A stretch of 64,000 nt of DNA from Candidatus Poseidoniaceae archaeon (lineage in GTDB: Archaea > Thermoplasmatota > Poseidoniia > Poseidoniales > Poseidoniaceae), in assembly GCA_016777125.1 (NCBI GenBank), contig JADHSC010000001.1, positions 109,234 through 173,233 of the forward strand, in the 5' to 3' direction. A model generated the notes under the pieces. That model did not search any database. It was not told the DNA's origin and saw nothing but the letters and a program-made list of their open reading frames with translations. Shown in pieces: positions 52,710 through 61,251 of this stretch. The first letter of the stretch is position 1; every line of letters starts with the position of its first letter. The translations under genes and the position numbers were made by a program.

Positions 52710-53099
52710 GAACGGTATCAAAGCATCAACTGCAGCTGTAGCATGAGGTCCTAGTCTCGGCTTGATGTGCTCAGGTTGAGCGCCTGGTCCGATGATTCCC
52801 AAACCAATTGGCTTGTCATGAACGAGTTGTAGTTCGAGAATGGTTTTTACAACTGCTTGTCCCATTGCAAGACCATGATCTGTTTCGCCTTTTTCGATAA
52901 TTCCTAAGCAAAATGCACCTGCAACATCTTCATCCGAAAGCCCTCTATCCAGAGCAAGTGGTATTTCCATGCACCCTTGAACACGGATGACATCAGTGAT
53001 TGTCAAATCAAGATCTTCGGCTTGCGAGGTCGCAATTGTGAGCATTCGTTCAATTTCTTCTGAGTGGTACATAGCGCATACAGCAACAATATTTGTCAT
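52704..53099 (-). CDS. ribH: 6,7-dimethyl-8-ribityllumazine synthase
   Basis: A 131-residue lumazine synthase of the short archaeal kind. Conserved regions are VQGCMEIPLALDRG and GIIEKGETDHGLAMGQAVVKTIL, with the catalytic His in TDH, and a C-terminal end LGPHATAAVDALI. It condenses the ribityl-aminopyrimidine with 3,4-dihydroxybutanone 4-phosphate. It starts 2 bp after the riboflavin synthase stop and is last in the ribB-ribL-ribE-ribH run. Confidence 0.9.
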   Translation of the reverse strand: MTNIVAVCAMYHSEEIERMLTIATSQAEDLDLTITDVIRVQGCMEIPLALDRGLSDEDVAGAFCLGIIEKGETDHGLAMGQAVVKTILELQLVHDKPIGLGIIGPGAQPEHIKPRLGPHATAAVDALIPFL

Positions 53100-53101
53100 A
53101 A

Positions 53102-53701
53102 TTAATTCTCCTTTAGTAGTCGTTCAACAGTCTCCACAATCATCATGGTTGTTGAATCGATTTCGATATTTACTGCATCTCCTGCTTGTTTCGAGCCAAG
53201 TGTCGTCAAGCGGAGTGTTTCAGGAATAATGTGAAGGTCAAACTCATTTTCATTGACCTCTCCAAGTGTTAATGAGATTCCATCAATACCGATGTATCCC
53301 TTTGTTTGAATGTATTTCTGGATTGATGGAGGGGCTTTGAGTTTCAGTTGAGCGCCTTCACCGACACTCTCAGAATATGTAACCAATCCACGCCCAATAA
53401 TGTGTCCTGAAAGGAGATGTCCTCCGACCTCATCACCGTATCGAAGAGAACGTTCGATATTGACTACATCATCGACGACTCGTTCACCAAGAGTTGTTCG
53501 TTCCAATGTTTCAGGAATGATATCAAAGGTTACAAGTTCTCCTTTTATCGAAGTTGCAGTTAAGCAAACGCCGTCAATTGCCACACTTGCACCAATGGCA
53601 AGATCTTGAGTATCTGGACATTTGACGCAGAACGTTGTAATTCCATCTCCTTCTTCGATGGATTTGAGTGTACCTAAGCCTTGAACAATACCAGTAAACA
53701 T
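53102..53701 (-). CDS. ribE: Riboflavin synthase, bacterial alpha-subunit type
   Basis: A 199-residue protein with two lumazine-binding repeats: MFTGIVQGLGTLKSIEEGDG, then VAIDGVCLTATS in the first and GYIGIDGISLTLGEVN in the second, each with the ligand-binding GxxHLLSGH-like segment (GGHLLSGHIIGRG). It dismutates two lumazines to riboflavin. Most archaea use a different riboflavin synthase related to lumazine synthase, so this bacterial/eukaryotic type beside archaeal RibL is notable. Start and the upstream ribL stop overlap as TAATG. Confidence 0.93.
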   Translation of the reverse strand: MFTGIVQGLGTLKSIEEGDGITTFCVKCPDTQDLAIGASVAIDGVCLTATSIKGELVTFDIIPETLERTTLGERVVDDVVNIERSLRYGDEVGGHLLSGHIIGRGLVTYSESVGEGAQLKLKAPPSIQKYIQTKGYIGIDGISLTLGEVNENEFDLHIIPETLRLTTLGSKQAGDAVNIEIDSTTMMIVETVERLLKEN

Positions 53702-54141
53702 TACTCTTCACCGCCTTTGGCCCGAGAAAGAATACGAGCTATGATTTTTCGAGTTCCATCGAGATCGTCGCTCAACCCTTCAACCCGTACAACTTCTATA
53801 GAATGGAATCCTCTTTCTCGTAATGCGCTTTTTATTCTGTCTTCAGCGTGTTCCTGATCATAACCAAGCGCAATGACATCAGGTTCGATGAGTGGTAAGA
53901 TATCGAAAATTGGTACATCTGGAGCGTTGCCTATTCTCGCTTCATCAACCGGTTTTAATCCTTCAACCATTCGGCGTCTAAGATCTTGATTCGTAACAGG
54001 TTCATGCTTCCGAATTCGTACAGTATCATCATGGGCGACCACCACGGTTAGATGGTCGCCTAGAGCCTTTGCTTGCTCGAGATAATGAAGATGTCCAGCA
54101 TGGAGAAGGTCAAACACACCAACTGCCATGACCTTGCGCAT
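53701..54141 (-). CDS. ribL: Archaeal FAD synthetase (FMN adenylyltransferase)
   Basis: A cytidylyltransferase-like protein of about 146 residues (start 54141 MRKVM, or 54147 MTMRKVM). HxGH motif in GVFDLLHAGHLHYLEQAKALG, DHLTVVVAHDD, and a C-terminal GTRKIIARIL in place of the ISSTxIR loop, as in RibL of methanogens. It makes FAD from FMN and ATP (CTP is also used in some members). It is clustered with ribB, ribE and ribH. An alternative is a lipid-head or glycerol-3-phosphate cytidylyltransferase, but the riboflavin context supports RibL. Confidence 0.88.
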   Translation of the reverse strand: MRKVMAVGVFDLLHAGHLHYLEQAKALGDHLTVVVAHDDTVRIRKHEPVTNQDLRRRMVEGLKPVDEARIGNAPDVPIFDILPLIEPDVIALGYDQEHAEDRIKSALRERGFHSIEVVRVEGLSDDLDGTRKIIARILSRAKGGEE

Positions 54142-54156
54142 TGTCATCCCTCAGGT

Positions 54157-54891
54157 TCAAGCAGATGCATCTGGTTTTTGAGATTGCTCATGAAAAGCAG
54201 CGATTACTTCTGCTCCTTCTAGGAATGGAATGTTTCGTTCTGCAGCCCACAAACGAGCATCTGCGACAGAAAGGGCGCCATCACCATCTGGTTGCAACAT
54301 TTCTGCTCCAATCACAACTGGTACGAGATTTGCAAGACGTGCAAGGCCAACTGCGAGTTCTGTGTGTCCTTGACGCGTGTCTAATCCTCCTGAAGACTCC
54401 CTGCAAACAGGGATGTGACCAGGCGTTCTGAATTCAGCACCCATTCGTTCCTGAGCTTCCGCTTCGCTCAGGTTTTCTTCGAGGACAGTTTTACTCAGTT
54501 CTGCAAAGCGACGAGTTGTCAGAGCACGATCATGGTCTGTAATTCCCGTATATGTTTCTCGATGATTTAGTGATAGAGTGAAGGCTGACCTCGAATCATA
54601 TCGTAGATCGTTGGTTTTCAAAACCGAGAGAATAGGATATTCGTCCATCAGAGCGTCATGTGTGTGCAAGTCCTGAAGGAATGGTAATCCGAAGACTTCG
54701 CCGACATCATGTCCCACAGCAAGGAAAAGAAGTCCACCACAATCCTTGCGGAGTTGTCGCATTGTGCTCGGCTCAGCATAGAGTGCAGGAAACAGCAAGT
54801 CCGTCTCTCCTTCGCGTTTATCTGAATCGAAGAGACAAACGGGATTTCCATCACGAAACGCTTGGAGTGCAGCCTCAATGTTATCGGACAT
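54157..54891 (-). CDS. ribB: 3,4-dihydroxy-2-butanone 4-phosphate synthase
   Basis: A 244-residue protein from the ATG at 54891 (MSDNIEAAL); the track start is 18 codons upstream. Motifs: VCLFDSDKREGETDLLFPA with acidic metal ligands, TGITDHDRALTTRRFAEL, FRTPGHIPV and HTELAVGLARL. It makes the four-carbon unit of riboflavin from ribulose 5-phosphate. It is a single-domain enzyme with an archaeal-type insertion, not fused to GTP cyclohydrolase II. First gene of the riboflavin cluster, divergent from the endonuclease IV-like gene. Confidence 0.92.
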   Translation of the reverse strand: MSDNIEAALQAFRDGNPVCLFDSDKREGETDLLFPALYAEPSTMRQLRKDCGGLLFLAVGHDVGEVFGLPFLQDLHTHDALMDEYPILSVLKTNDLRYDSRSAFTLSLNHRETYTGITDHDRALTTRRFAELSKTVLEENLSEAEAQERMGAEFRTPGHIPVCRESSGGLDTRQGHTELAVGLARLANLVPVVIGAEMLQPDGDGALSVADARLWAAERNIPFLEGAEVIAAFHEQSQKPDASA

Positions 54892-55014
54892 ATTGACCGG
54901 TTTCTTTTCACCTTCATGAACCGTCGTATTGGAGAGTATGTACACAAATCCGGCAAACGGATGACGGAAAGGGGTTAATGCAGGGAACTGTTTGGCTTGG
55001 ATTCGCGGGGTGGA

Positions 55015-56169
55015 ATGATGGGAGTAAAACTGGGACCTGCTGGCGTACCTTTGTCATGCAAAGGGCGTACAATTGTTGAAGGAATGGATGACATCATAGC
55101 CCTTGGTCTTGAGACCATGGAAGCACAAACAGTTCGGCTCATTCAACCTCAACATTTCGAGCAATATTGGCAAGCAGGGGTTCTTGCGAACAAAGCTGAC
55201 TTTGAGATGAACATTCACGGACCATACTATGCTGAACTCCTCGGAGATCGAGTTGCACGTGGACGCTCTCTTGCCAAGATCGAATCTACGCTACAAGCCG
55301 CTCGAACAATCAATGCACGTCACATCACTCTGCATACTGGACACTATGGTGATTTTGGGCGAGGTACCGCTGCAAATGAACAAGTTGCAAACATCTTTTC
55401 CAGTGTCGTACAGCGCGTCCATGATATCTGGCATGATGATGAGGATGAATTCCCTGTGTTTCCTTGGATAAAGGACGGCACGCCGTCAAAGATTGGTGTT
55501 GAAACATCAGGACGACAAGAACTGTGGGGAAGTCTCGAAGAAGTTCTCGAGGTGGTCAATCACGTCGAAGGAACAATCCCTGTTCTCAACATCGCACACA
55601 TTCACGCTCGTGGTCATGGTCGAATGAAGACCTCAGAAGATTATGGTGAATTGTTTGACATGGTTCGCGAATCTATTGGTACAAAGGAGTTCTATTGTCA
55701 CTTCTCTGGCGTCGAACATCGAACTGGAAATGCAATGCACTACACTCAAATCAAGAAGTCCGATCTCAACTTTGAACCTCTAGCTGAATTCATTGTTGAA
55801 GATGGAGGATGGTTAGACATCACCCTCATTTCAGATTCACCGCTTCTCGAACACGATGCTATGTACATGCTTCAGAACATTGACAAAGCCAAGCACAGGC
55901 AACTTGAGCGAAAAGCACGAGAAGACCGTCGAAGAGCACTTGCTGCTCAGACTGGAACCTCTGTTGAAGATATTCAGCGCAGGGAAGAAGAAATGGCAAA
56001 ACTTCGTCAGCAAGATGGCGCTTCAGAACCCGTTGCTGAAGCACCTGTCATTGAGCCTGTAAAAGAAGAAAAGAAGGCCCAAAAGAAACCTACTAAGGCG
56101 GCTTCCAAGAAGAAGGCTGCTGCTGAAGAGATTTCGTTTGAAGAAGACGATGATGATGATTTATTCTGA
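55015..56169 (+). CDS. Endonuclease IV-like TIM-barrel protein with charged tail
   Basis: A protein of about 384 residues (ATG 55015 or 55018; GGGGTGGA just upstream serves as SD). Xylose-isomerase-like barrel of AP endonuclease family 2: metal-ligand His in NIHGPYY and TLHTGHYGDF, Glu in GVETSGRQELWGS, His in LNIAHIHARGHGR, His in EFYCHFSGVEHR, then LISDSPLLEHDA. By memory of Nfo, one Asp ligand is Asn here and the last Glu is Asp, so activity is uncertain. Residues about 300-384 form a Lys/Glu/Ala-rich tail ending EEDDDDDLF. Probable role in abasic-site repair. Confidence 0.75.
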   Translation: MMGVKLGPAGVPLSCKGRTIVEGMDDIIALGLETMEAQTVRLIQPQHFEQYWQAGVLANKADFEMNIHGPYYAELLGDRVARGRSLAKIESTLQAARTINARHITLHTGHYGDFGRGTAANEQVANIFSSVVQRVHDIWHDDEDEFPVFPWIKDGTPSKIGVETSGRQELWGSLEEVLEVVNHVEGTIPVLNIAHIHARGHGRMKTSEDYGELFDMVRESIGTKEFYCHFSGVEHRTGNAMHYTQIKKSDLNFEPLAEFIVEDGGWLDITLISDSPLLEHDAMYMLQNIDKAKHRQLERKAREDRRRALAAQTGTSVEDIQRREEEMAKLRQQDGASEPVAEAPVIEPVKEEKKAQKKPTKAASKKKAAAEEISFEEDDDDDLF

Positions 56170-56260
56170 TTCGGAGACGTACTTACCCTATGGAAACCAA
56201 TTCTTCTACCTCATATCGTAGGCAATGCACATAAGTGCAAGTAATCCGAGGATTAACAGC

Positions 56261-57259
56261 ATGGCACATATCGCAGTATTAGGCTTAGGTAATTGGGGGA
56301 CAGCAATCGCACGTTTGTGGTTACTGGAAGGCCATCATGTGAAAGGATGGACGATCGAACAAGAAGTCTATGAGTCCATCATGATGGATGGTATGAATCG
56401 AAAATATCTACCAGACCAGTCAGTCGAAGGATTGGATGTCACTATGCGTCTTGAAGAAGCGATGGAAGGTGTAGAAATTGTTGTCTTAGCAATTCCATCC
56501 TCTGTTATCCTAAACGTTGTAACTGACGTCATACCACATCTAAGGCCCGGCCATGTTCTTCTCGACCTAGCAAAAGGACTTGCTCCAGGTAAGCGGCTCA
56601 TCTCTGAAGCCATTCATGAAGCTCTCCGTGAAGCAGGTTGTTCAAATCCACTTGCAGTCCTTACAGGGCCAACTATCGCCCCAGAGGCCGCAAGTGGTGT
56701 CATGACGACTGCTCTGGTAGCATCTGAGGATGTTTCAGTTGCAAAACGTTTAGCTGAAACGCTTTCCACACCAACGCTTCTCCTTCATGCTGCTTCTGAT
56801 CCAGAAGGTGCTGAATTATGGGGCGCATTCAAGAACGTCGTCGCCCTTGCTTGCGGACTGGTTGATGGTTTGAAAACAACAGGAACCCTTGGTGGTGACA
56901 ATCTAAAGGCTGCTATTTTTAGTGCTGGATTCAAAGAAGGATGCATCCTTCTCCCACTCTTAGGAGCAAAGGCAGAGGTTGCATTCGGACCTGCGGGTCT
57001 TGGAGACATGTACGTTACGTCGACGTCTCCATTTGGCAGAAACAGATCTATGGGCGAAAAACTTGGAACTGGATTGTCCCTTGAAGAGGCACTCGAAGAA
57101 ATGACAATGGTTGCTGAAGGCGTTCGTGCTGCTCGTATGTTCAGAGATCGAGCAATTGATCAATCGATTAACATTCCATTTACAAAAGCACTCAATACTC
57201 TGCTTGATGGTGATATCGATGCAGAAGAGTGCTGTCGTAGAATGGTTCTCTTAGGCTAA
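56261..57259 (+). CDS. gpsA: NAD(P)-dependent glycerol-3-phosphate dehydrogenase, bacterial type
   Basis: A 332-residue protein from the ATG at 56261 (MAHIAVLG). NAD motif VLGLGNWGTAIARLW, VVLAIPSSV, DLAKGLAPGK, TGPTIAPEAASG, the catalytic Lys in WGAFKNVVALACGLVDG, and the substrate-binding NLKAAIFSAGFKEG and GPAGLGDMYVT. It interconverts dihydroxyacetone phosphate and sn-glycerol 3-phosphate. Archaea normally build lipids on glycerol-1-phosphate, so this enzyme in an archaeon is notable. It starts 91 bp after the endonuclease-like gene on the same strand. Confidence 0.92.
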   Translation: MAHIAVLGLGNWGTAIARLWLLEGHHVKGWTIEQEVYESIMMDGMNRKYLPDQSVEGLDVTMRLEEAMEGVEIVVLAIPSSVILNVVTDVIPHLRPGHVLLDLAKGLAPGKRLISEAIHEALREAGCSNPLAVLTGPTIAPEAASGVMTTALVASEDVSVAKRLAETLSTPTLLLHAASDPEGAELWGAFKNVVALACGLVDGLKTTGTLGGDNLKAAIFSAGFKEGCILLPLLGAKAEVAFGPAGLGDMYVTSTSPFGRNRSMGEKLGTGLSLEEALEEMTMVAEGVRAARMFRDRAIDQSINIPFTKALNTLLDGDIDAEECCRRMVLLG

Positions 57260-57274
57260 GGCCGATTTCCTCAT

Positions 57275-57526
57275 ATGTTGGAAGTTTATCCTCCGTACAT
57301 GGCAGATGACCAAAGTACCGATTTGGATGAATTTGAAACGGGTCTCTTGACATGGTTGGTTGAATCTGACTTTCATGTTGAACCATGGTCAACATCAAAG
57401 GCTGCTAAAGCATTCATGGTTGATGAAGACACCATCTACGAGGCCGTAGCCTCTCTTTCTCGTAAAGTTCCTAACCGAATTCAAATCTTTTACAAGAACG
57501 GTGCATTGCACATCGCTGCAGATTGA
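57275..57526 (+). CDS. Small helical protein, possibly winged helix
   Basis: An 83-residue protein 15 bp after gpsA on the same strand (ATG 57275; 57299 also possible). The order ETGLLTWLVESDFHVE, WSTSKAAKAFMVDEDTIYEAVAS and a final strand pair (NRIQIFYKNGALHI) is like a winged helix-turn-helix with a beta wing. A short DNA- or RNA-binding regulator is possible. No family name was recognised. It converges on the phnE-type gene 1 bp away. Confidence 0.55.
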   Translation: MLEVYPPYMADDQSTDLDEFETGLLTWLVESDFHVEPWSTSKAAKAFMVDEDTIYEAVASLSRKVPNRIQIFYKNGALHIAAD

Positions 57527-57527
57527 A

Positions 57528-58412
57528 TCACTCTACATCAGTTGAAGCCCTACGCTTCTTCCATAATTTGATCATGCCTCTCAACCATGTTGGTCGGCGT
57601 ACGTCTCCTTCATCAGTGACGAAAGAACGAATCATTAAGGAGAGTAAATCAATGATAACTACAACAAAGAAGATAATGATCAGGAGAGCCAAAACCTTGT
57701 CATATTGTAAAAATTTCAGATAGGTTGTGATGTAATATCCAATCCCACCTGCACCTACAATTCCGATGACTGTACCATGACGTACATTGTATTCGAACAT
57801 GAACATCAACTGACTCAAGAGATGGTTCCCTGTTTCGGGAATCACAACAGAAACAACCGTGCTAGGATGTGAAAGTCCCATTGCTCGACTTACTTCCAAG
57901 CAATCACTGGGCATGCCTTCGAAGGCTTCATACTGTAACTTTCCGAGATATCCTACTGTGTAAAAGGTCATTGCTAGGACACCTGCTAACGGACCAAATC
58001 CAATGATAATGACAAAGAGAATTGCCCAAATAAGGGACGGTAGACTTCTTGTTGCCGCAAGAATGAATCTGAACGGAAGTGCGACATAGAGAGGCACAAG
58101 GTTTCGAGCAGCGAGTGATGAAAGACAAAGGGCTCCAATGAAACCGAGCATTGTTGAAACAAAGGCGATTTTGATGGTCTCCATCATTCCAAGATAACCT
58201 ACTGAACAGAATAATTCGATGTCATTCTCACAAACTGGATAGGATTGTGCTTCCAGAACAGACCAATTTGGAGGCCACATGCTTTCTTCCACGAAGATGA
58301 CAAGATTATCCATCCCTCCCTCGAGTCTTCCCCAATCATCTACGAGATCATTGAGGACAAGCCAAGCAAGAATGAGCAGAGAAAGGACTGCAAGAATCCA
58401 TCCTCCTCTCAT
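57528..58412 (-). CDS. phnE: Phosphonate/phosphite-type ABC transporter permease
   Basis: A 294-residue membrane protein from the ATG at 58412, which overlaps the phnC-type stop as ATGA; the track's start at 58439 is less likely. About six TM helices. The PhnE signature is clear: TIKIAFVSTMLGFIGALCLSSLAARN and AATRSLPSLIWAILFVIIIG, then the EAA loop YEAFEGMPSDCLEVSRAMGLS and the C-terminal GTVIGIVGAGGIGYYI. Family members move phosphonates, phosphite or phosphate. It forms one transporter with the adjacent ATPase and binding protein. Confidence 0.9.
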   Translation of the reverse strand: MRGGWILAVLSLLILAWLVLNDLVDDWGRLEGGMDNLVIFVEESMWPPNWSVLEAQSYPVCENDIELFCSVGYLGMMETIKIAFVSTMLGFIGALCLSSLAARNLVPLYVALPFRFILAATRSLPSLIWAILFVIIIGFGPLAGVLAMTFYTVGYLGKLQYEAFEGMPSDCLEVSRAMGLSHPSTVVSVVIPETGNHLLSQLMFMFEYNVRHGTVIGIVGAGGIGYYITTYLKFLQYDKVLALLIIIFFVVVIIDLLSLMIRSFVTDEGDVRRPTWLRGMIKLWKKRRASTDVE

Positions 58413-59092
58413 TCCTCTTCCTCCAAGGATTGTTCCCATTCTTCTAATGAGTAATCATGTAACTGATTGTCTTCGATGACCCAAATTCGCGTAGCAAATA
58501 ACCGAACATTCTCTTCGTGATGCTCCACCATGATGATGGAGGTTCCGTCTTCGAGCAATTGATGCACTGCCTCGATAACGATATCTACATTTTTGTGATC
58601 GAGTTCGCTAAGGAATTCATCAGCAAGGAGAAGTTGTGGTCGTTGGGCAAGAGCTCGAGCAGTTGCTACACGTCGAAGTTGCCCACCTGAAAGTCGGCGG
58701 ACTGGTTCCTTTAATTTGTCTTCAATACCAAGCGCTTTGACCGCTTCATCAACTCGATTTCTGCGTTCCTCAAACATTGTTTTTGAAAAGGAAATACTTG
58801 CTTTTGCTCCAAGAAAGACATTGTGTCGTACACTTGCATGTCGAACCAAACCAAGTCGTTGAGGAATGTAACCTAGTCCACCCTTTTTCTTGGTGTGAAG
58901 TGTTACTTCTCCTTGAAGTGGTTCAACCAGACCAGCAATTGTTCGGATCAATGTCGTCTTACCTATTCCCGAAGGGCCGAGCACAGCGATGATTTCACCA
59001 GGGAGGACTCGGGCAATGACGTTATTGACTAATGCGTCGTTGTAACCAATGTCTACGTTTTTCAACTCTAAAACTGGTTGCTGTATTGACAT
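58409..59092 (-). CDS. phnC: Phosphonate-type ABC transporter ATP-binding protein
   Basis: A 227-residue ABC ATPase: Walker A AVLGPSGIGKTTLIRTIAG, Q-loop LGYIPQRLGLVRHASV, signature RRLSGGQLRRVATARALAQRP, Walker B LLLADEFLSELD, and the switch His in IIMVEHHEE. It carries Glu/Leu-rich ends (SLEEWEQSLEEEE). It energises the permease encoded next, with which it overlaps by 4 bp. A GGGGGAGAATCG SD-like element precedes the ATG. Confidence 0.9.
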   Translation of the reverse strand: MSIQQPVLELKNVDIGYNDALVNNVIARVLPGEIIAVLGPSGIGKTTLIRTIAGLVEPLQGEVTLHTKKKGGLGYIPQRLGLVRHASVRHNVFLGAKASISFSKTMFEERRNRVDEAVKALGIEDKLKEPVRRLSGGQLRRVATARALAQRPQLLLADEFLSELDHKNVDIVIEAVHQLLEDGTSIIMVEHHEENVRLFATRIWVIEDNQLHDYSLEEWEQSLEEEE

Positions 59093-59165
59093 TCGATTCT
59101 CCCCCTTTTGCTGTAACCAAATGCATCTTCTTATTCAATAACGTGGAATTAATGTCGTCTTACAA

Positions 59166-60209
59166 TTAAGCCTCAATACCGTACTTATCTCCAAAATAGG
59201 TTTCGATTCCAGGAACATCCTCAACAAGAGCACCATACGAAGATAGATGTTCCACTGCAGTAGTCTTTACAATAGAAGGAGTGTTGAGAACCGATGATAA
59301 AATTGAGATGCCCTCAGAGGAATTCTTCATCGCAACCAAAGCATCTTGAATCAAGGTCACTTTTCCGCTGTCAAGAAGTTCTGGATTATACATGACTGGA
59401 TGAGATGGGGCTTGACCATAAGATGGAAGCAGAATATACTCTTCTTCATCGAGACACCAATCTTCATTGTCATGTGCATCTGTGTTTGCACAATAGGAGG
59501 CAACTGTTGAATCCTTGACAAAGGCAACATCTCCGACACCTTCAGAGAGGCAACGTAGCGCTCCAGAGTAGGAGTAGTAAGGCGTTCCTGAATCAGGGAT
59601 ACTCGAATCTTCGCTGAAGAAGTTTAGAATTGTTGAGCGTACAGATTCAATATCATCCGAGTCACCAATCACATCTGCATATCCATTTCCAATTAGATGA
59701 CCCATCGGCAGAAGCATACCTGCTGATTTCAACCAACCTGTGTGACAGGATGTTTTTCCTTCTAATAGAGAGAAAGGATCTGTTAAGTCGTTGCTATCAA
59801 GACTGGCATTAGCCATTTCCGACTCTTTCAATACAACTGCATGGGCATCGTAGTACGTACGACCATCACTGTTTTGATCGGCTGCAAGAGCCTCAAGATC
59901 ATATTGTTGCCATCCAATCCAGGCAGCAGCTCCATCCATGAATGCAATATCAGCGTTTCCAAATCGAAGTGCTTGAAGTATTGCTCCTTCAGAATCGACG
60001 GGGTATAATTCGACATTCATGTCGAGAGTATTTGCCAAGTAGTCGGCAAATCGTTGTGGGTTTTCGTCAACATTTGTGTAATCATCTTTCAAGTTGAAAG
60101 CAATAGTCAATGTTTCTTTATCATCATCATCGTTGCCGATACAACCGGCAACAGAGGCAATCAGAATCAAAAAGGCAAGCAGTAGTGGTTTTTTAGTTTG
60201 GTTTCGCAT
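59166..60209 (-). CDS. phnD: Phosphonate/phosphate-type ABC binding lipoprotein
   Basis: A 347-residue solute-binding protein. Signal with lipobox (LILIASVAGC), then a poly-Asp stretch, and the PhnD fold: LTIAFNLKDDYTNVDENPQRF, ILQALRFGNADIAFMDGAAAW, a hinge with TDPFSLLEGKTSCHTGWLKSAG, and FVKDSTVASYC. The ligand was not determined; marine phosphonates, phosphite or phosphate are all family substrates. It is followed by phnC and phnE, with a 73-bp gap after phnD. No C-P lyase or phosphonatase gene lies in the window. Confidence 0.88.
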   Translation of the reverse strand: MRNQTKKPLLLAFLILIASVAGCIGNDDDDKETLTIAFNLKDDYTNVDENPQRFADYLANTLDMNVELYPVDSEGAILQALRFGNADIAFMDGAAAWIGWQQYDLEALAADQNSDGRTYYDAHAVVLKESEMANASLDSNDLTDPFSLLEGKTSCHTGWLKSAGMLLPMGHLIGNGYADVIGDSDDIESVRSTILNFFSEDSSIPDSGTPYYSYSGALRCLSEGVGDVAFVKDSTVASYCANTDAHDNEDWCLDEEEYILLPSYGQAPSHPVMYNPELLDSGKVTLIQDALVAMKNSSEGISILSSVLNTPSIVKTTAVEHLSSYGALVEDVPGIETYFGDKYGIEA

Positions 60210-60234
60210 GTAGGCATCTCCATTTTCGGCCCCC

Positions 60235-60244
60235 CTAAAAATAG
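60235..60244 (-). promoter_or_regulatory. Possible TATA element for the phnDCE operon
   Basis: On the minus strand CTATTTTTAG lies 26-35 bp before the phnD ATG. Such spacing would give a nearly leaderless transcript. Weak, from composition and distance only. Confidence 0.25.
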
Positions 60245-60268
60245 AATGTACATAAGGTTTCGTATACC

Positions 60269-61162
60269 CTAAACTACTGAATCAATCCAGGTCGAAACAA
60301 GAGTTTCAGCAAACGGATCCGTTGCTAATCCATCATGGAATACCGGACGAACAATGACTACTAAGTCAAGCACTCCGCCCCATCCCGCCACCCCTGTAAT
60401 GACGACTTCTCCTATTTTTGTTCCATCTGAATTTGTACCTGAGGTTGCAAGACAATCGTATACCCAGACGTTCATTTTGACATCTCCTGAAGAAGGTCGG
60501 AATGTATGTTCTTGTGCATCACCTCTTTGTTCGAGTTTGAATTCATCACTATCGATTCGAATGAAGGATACTCGCTCATCTACAATGTCGATTGCTTGTC
60601 GCATTCGTTCGTTCTCAAGGCCTAAGAATGAAGAGATCGCTACGGAAGACTCAGCTTGACTGAATATTCCAAACTGATGAGGCGTACGAATACGTAAGCT
60701 TTGAACTACTTCGAAATTTGATGCGTCTAAGTCATCAACAAGAATCCAGGTGAATTGTTCACTTGCAGGCCATGCTGGAGCATATGGGTTCTCCTTTGCA
60801 AACGGTTCTCCCCATTCCTCTGGTGAGCGTGGTTGATCGCAGGGCATCAACCCAGATAGGCCGAGCATCAAGAATACAATAAATACTGCAATAAGTCGTT
60901 CATTTCGATATTCCTTCCAATCAATTCGTCCTGCTGGACTTACAATGGAGAGCAAAAAGACGAACGGGACAAGGACAAAGAGACCGTATGGAATCAACCA
61001 CAAAGCAGCAATGGCTACGAGAGCGAAATAGGAGGTCTTTGAACCGAGGAATTGCTCAAACGTTTCCGCGTCCTCTCCTCTCCTCCATCGATGAAGCCCG
61101 TAACTAAGCGGTACAGACAGAAAAATGAGGAAGAAGCCAGCAACGCTTGCACCCAATCCCAT
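60269..61162 (-). CDS. Membrane protein of unknown function
   Basis: A 297-residue protein. The first about 110 residues contain four hydrophobic helices (VAGFFLIFLSVPLSYGL, YFALVAIAALWLIPYGL, LFVLVPFVFLLSIVS and AVFIVFLMLGLSGLM) with a short basic loop. The remaining about 185 residues are soluble alpha/beta (TWILVDDLDASNFEVVQSL, GVAGWGGVLDLVVIVRP). Not recognised. It is upstream of phnD on the same strand and divergent from the ABC exporter, with an 89-bp gap. Confidence 0.55.
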   Translation of the reverse strand: MGLGASVAGFFLIFLSVPLSYGLHRWRRGEDAETFEQFLGSKTSYFALVAIAALWLIPYGLFVLVPFVFLLSIVSPAGRIDWKEYRNERLIAVFIVFLMLGLSGLMPCDQPRSPEEWGEPFAKENPYAPAWPASEQFTWILVDDLDASNFEVVQSLRIRTPHQFGIFSQAESSVAISSFLGLENERMRQAIDIVDERVSFIRIDSDEFKLEQRGDAQEHTFRPSSGDVKMNVWVYDCLATSGTNSDGTKIGEVVITGVAGWGGVLDLVVIVRPVFHDGLATDPFAETLVSTWIDSVV

Positions 61163-61251
61163 GAACCAAGATTAACATCCTCCATCATATGTATTTGGGA
61201 ACATCAATGGAAAAACAAAGCATTTGAGTGAGGTGACGAGAGAGCCGTATC

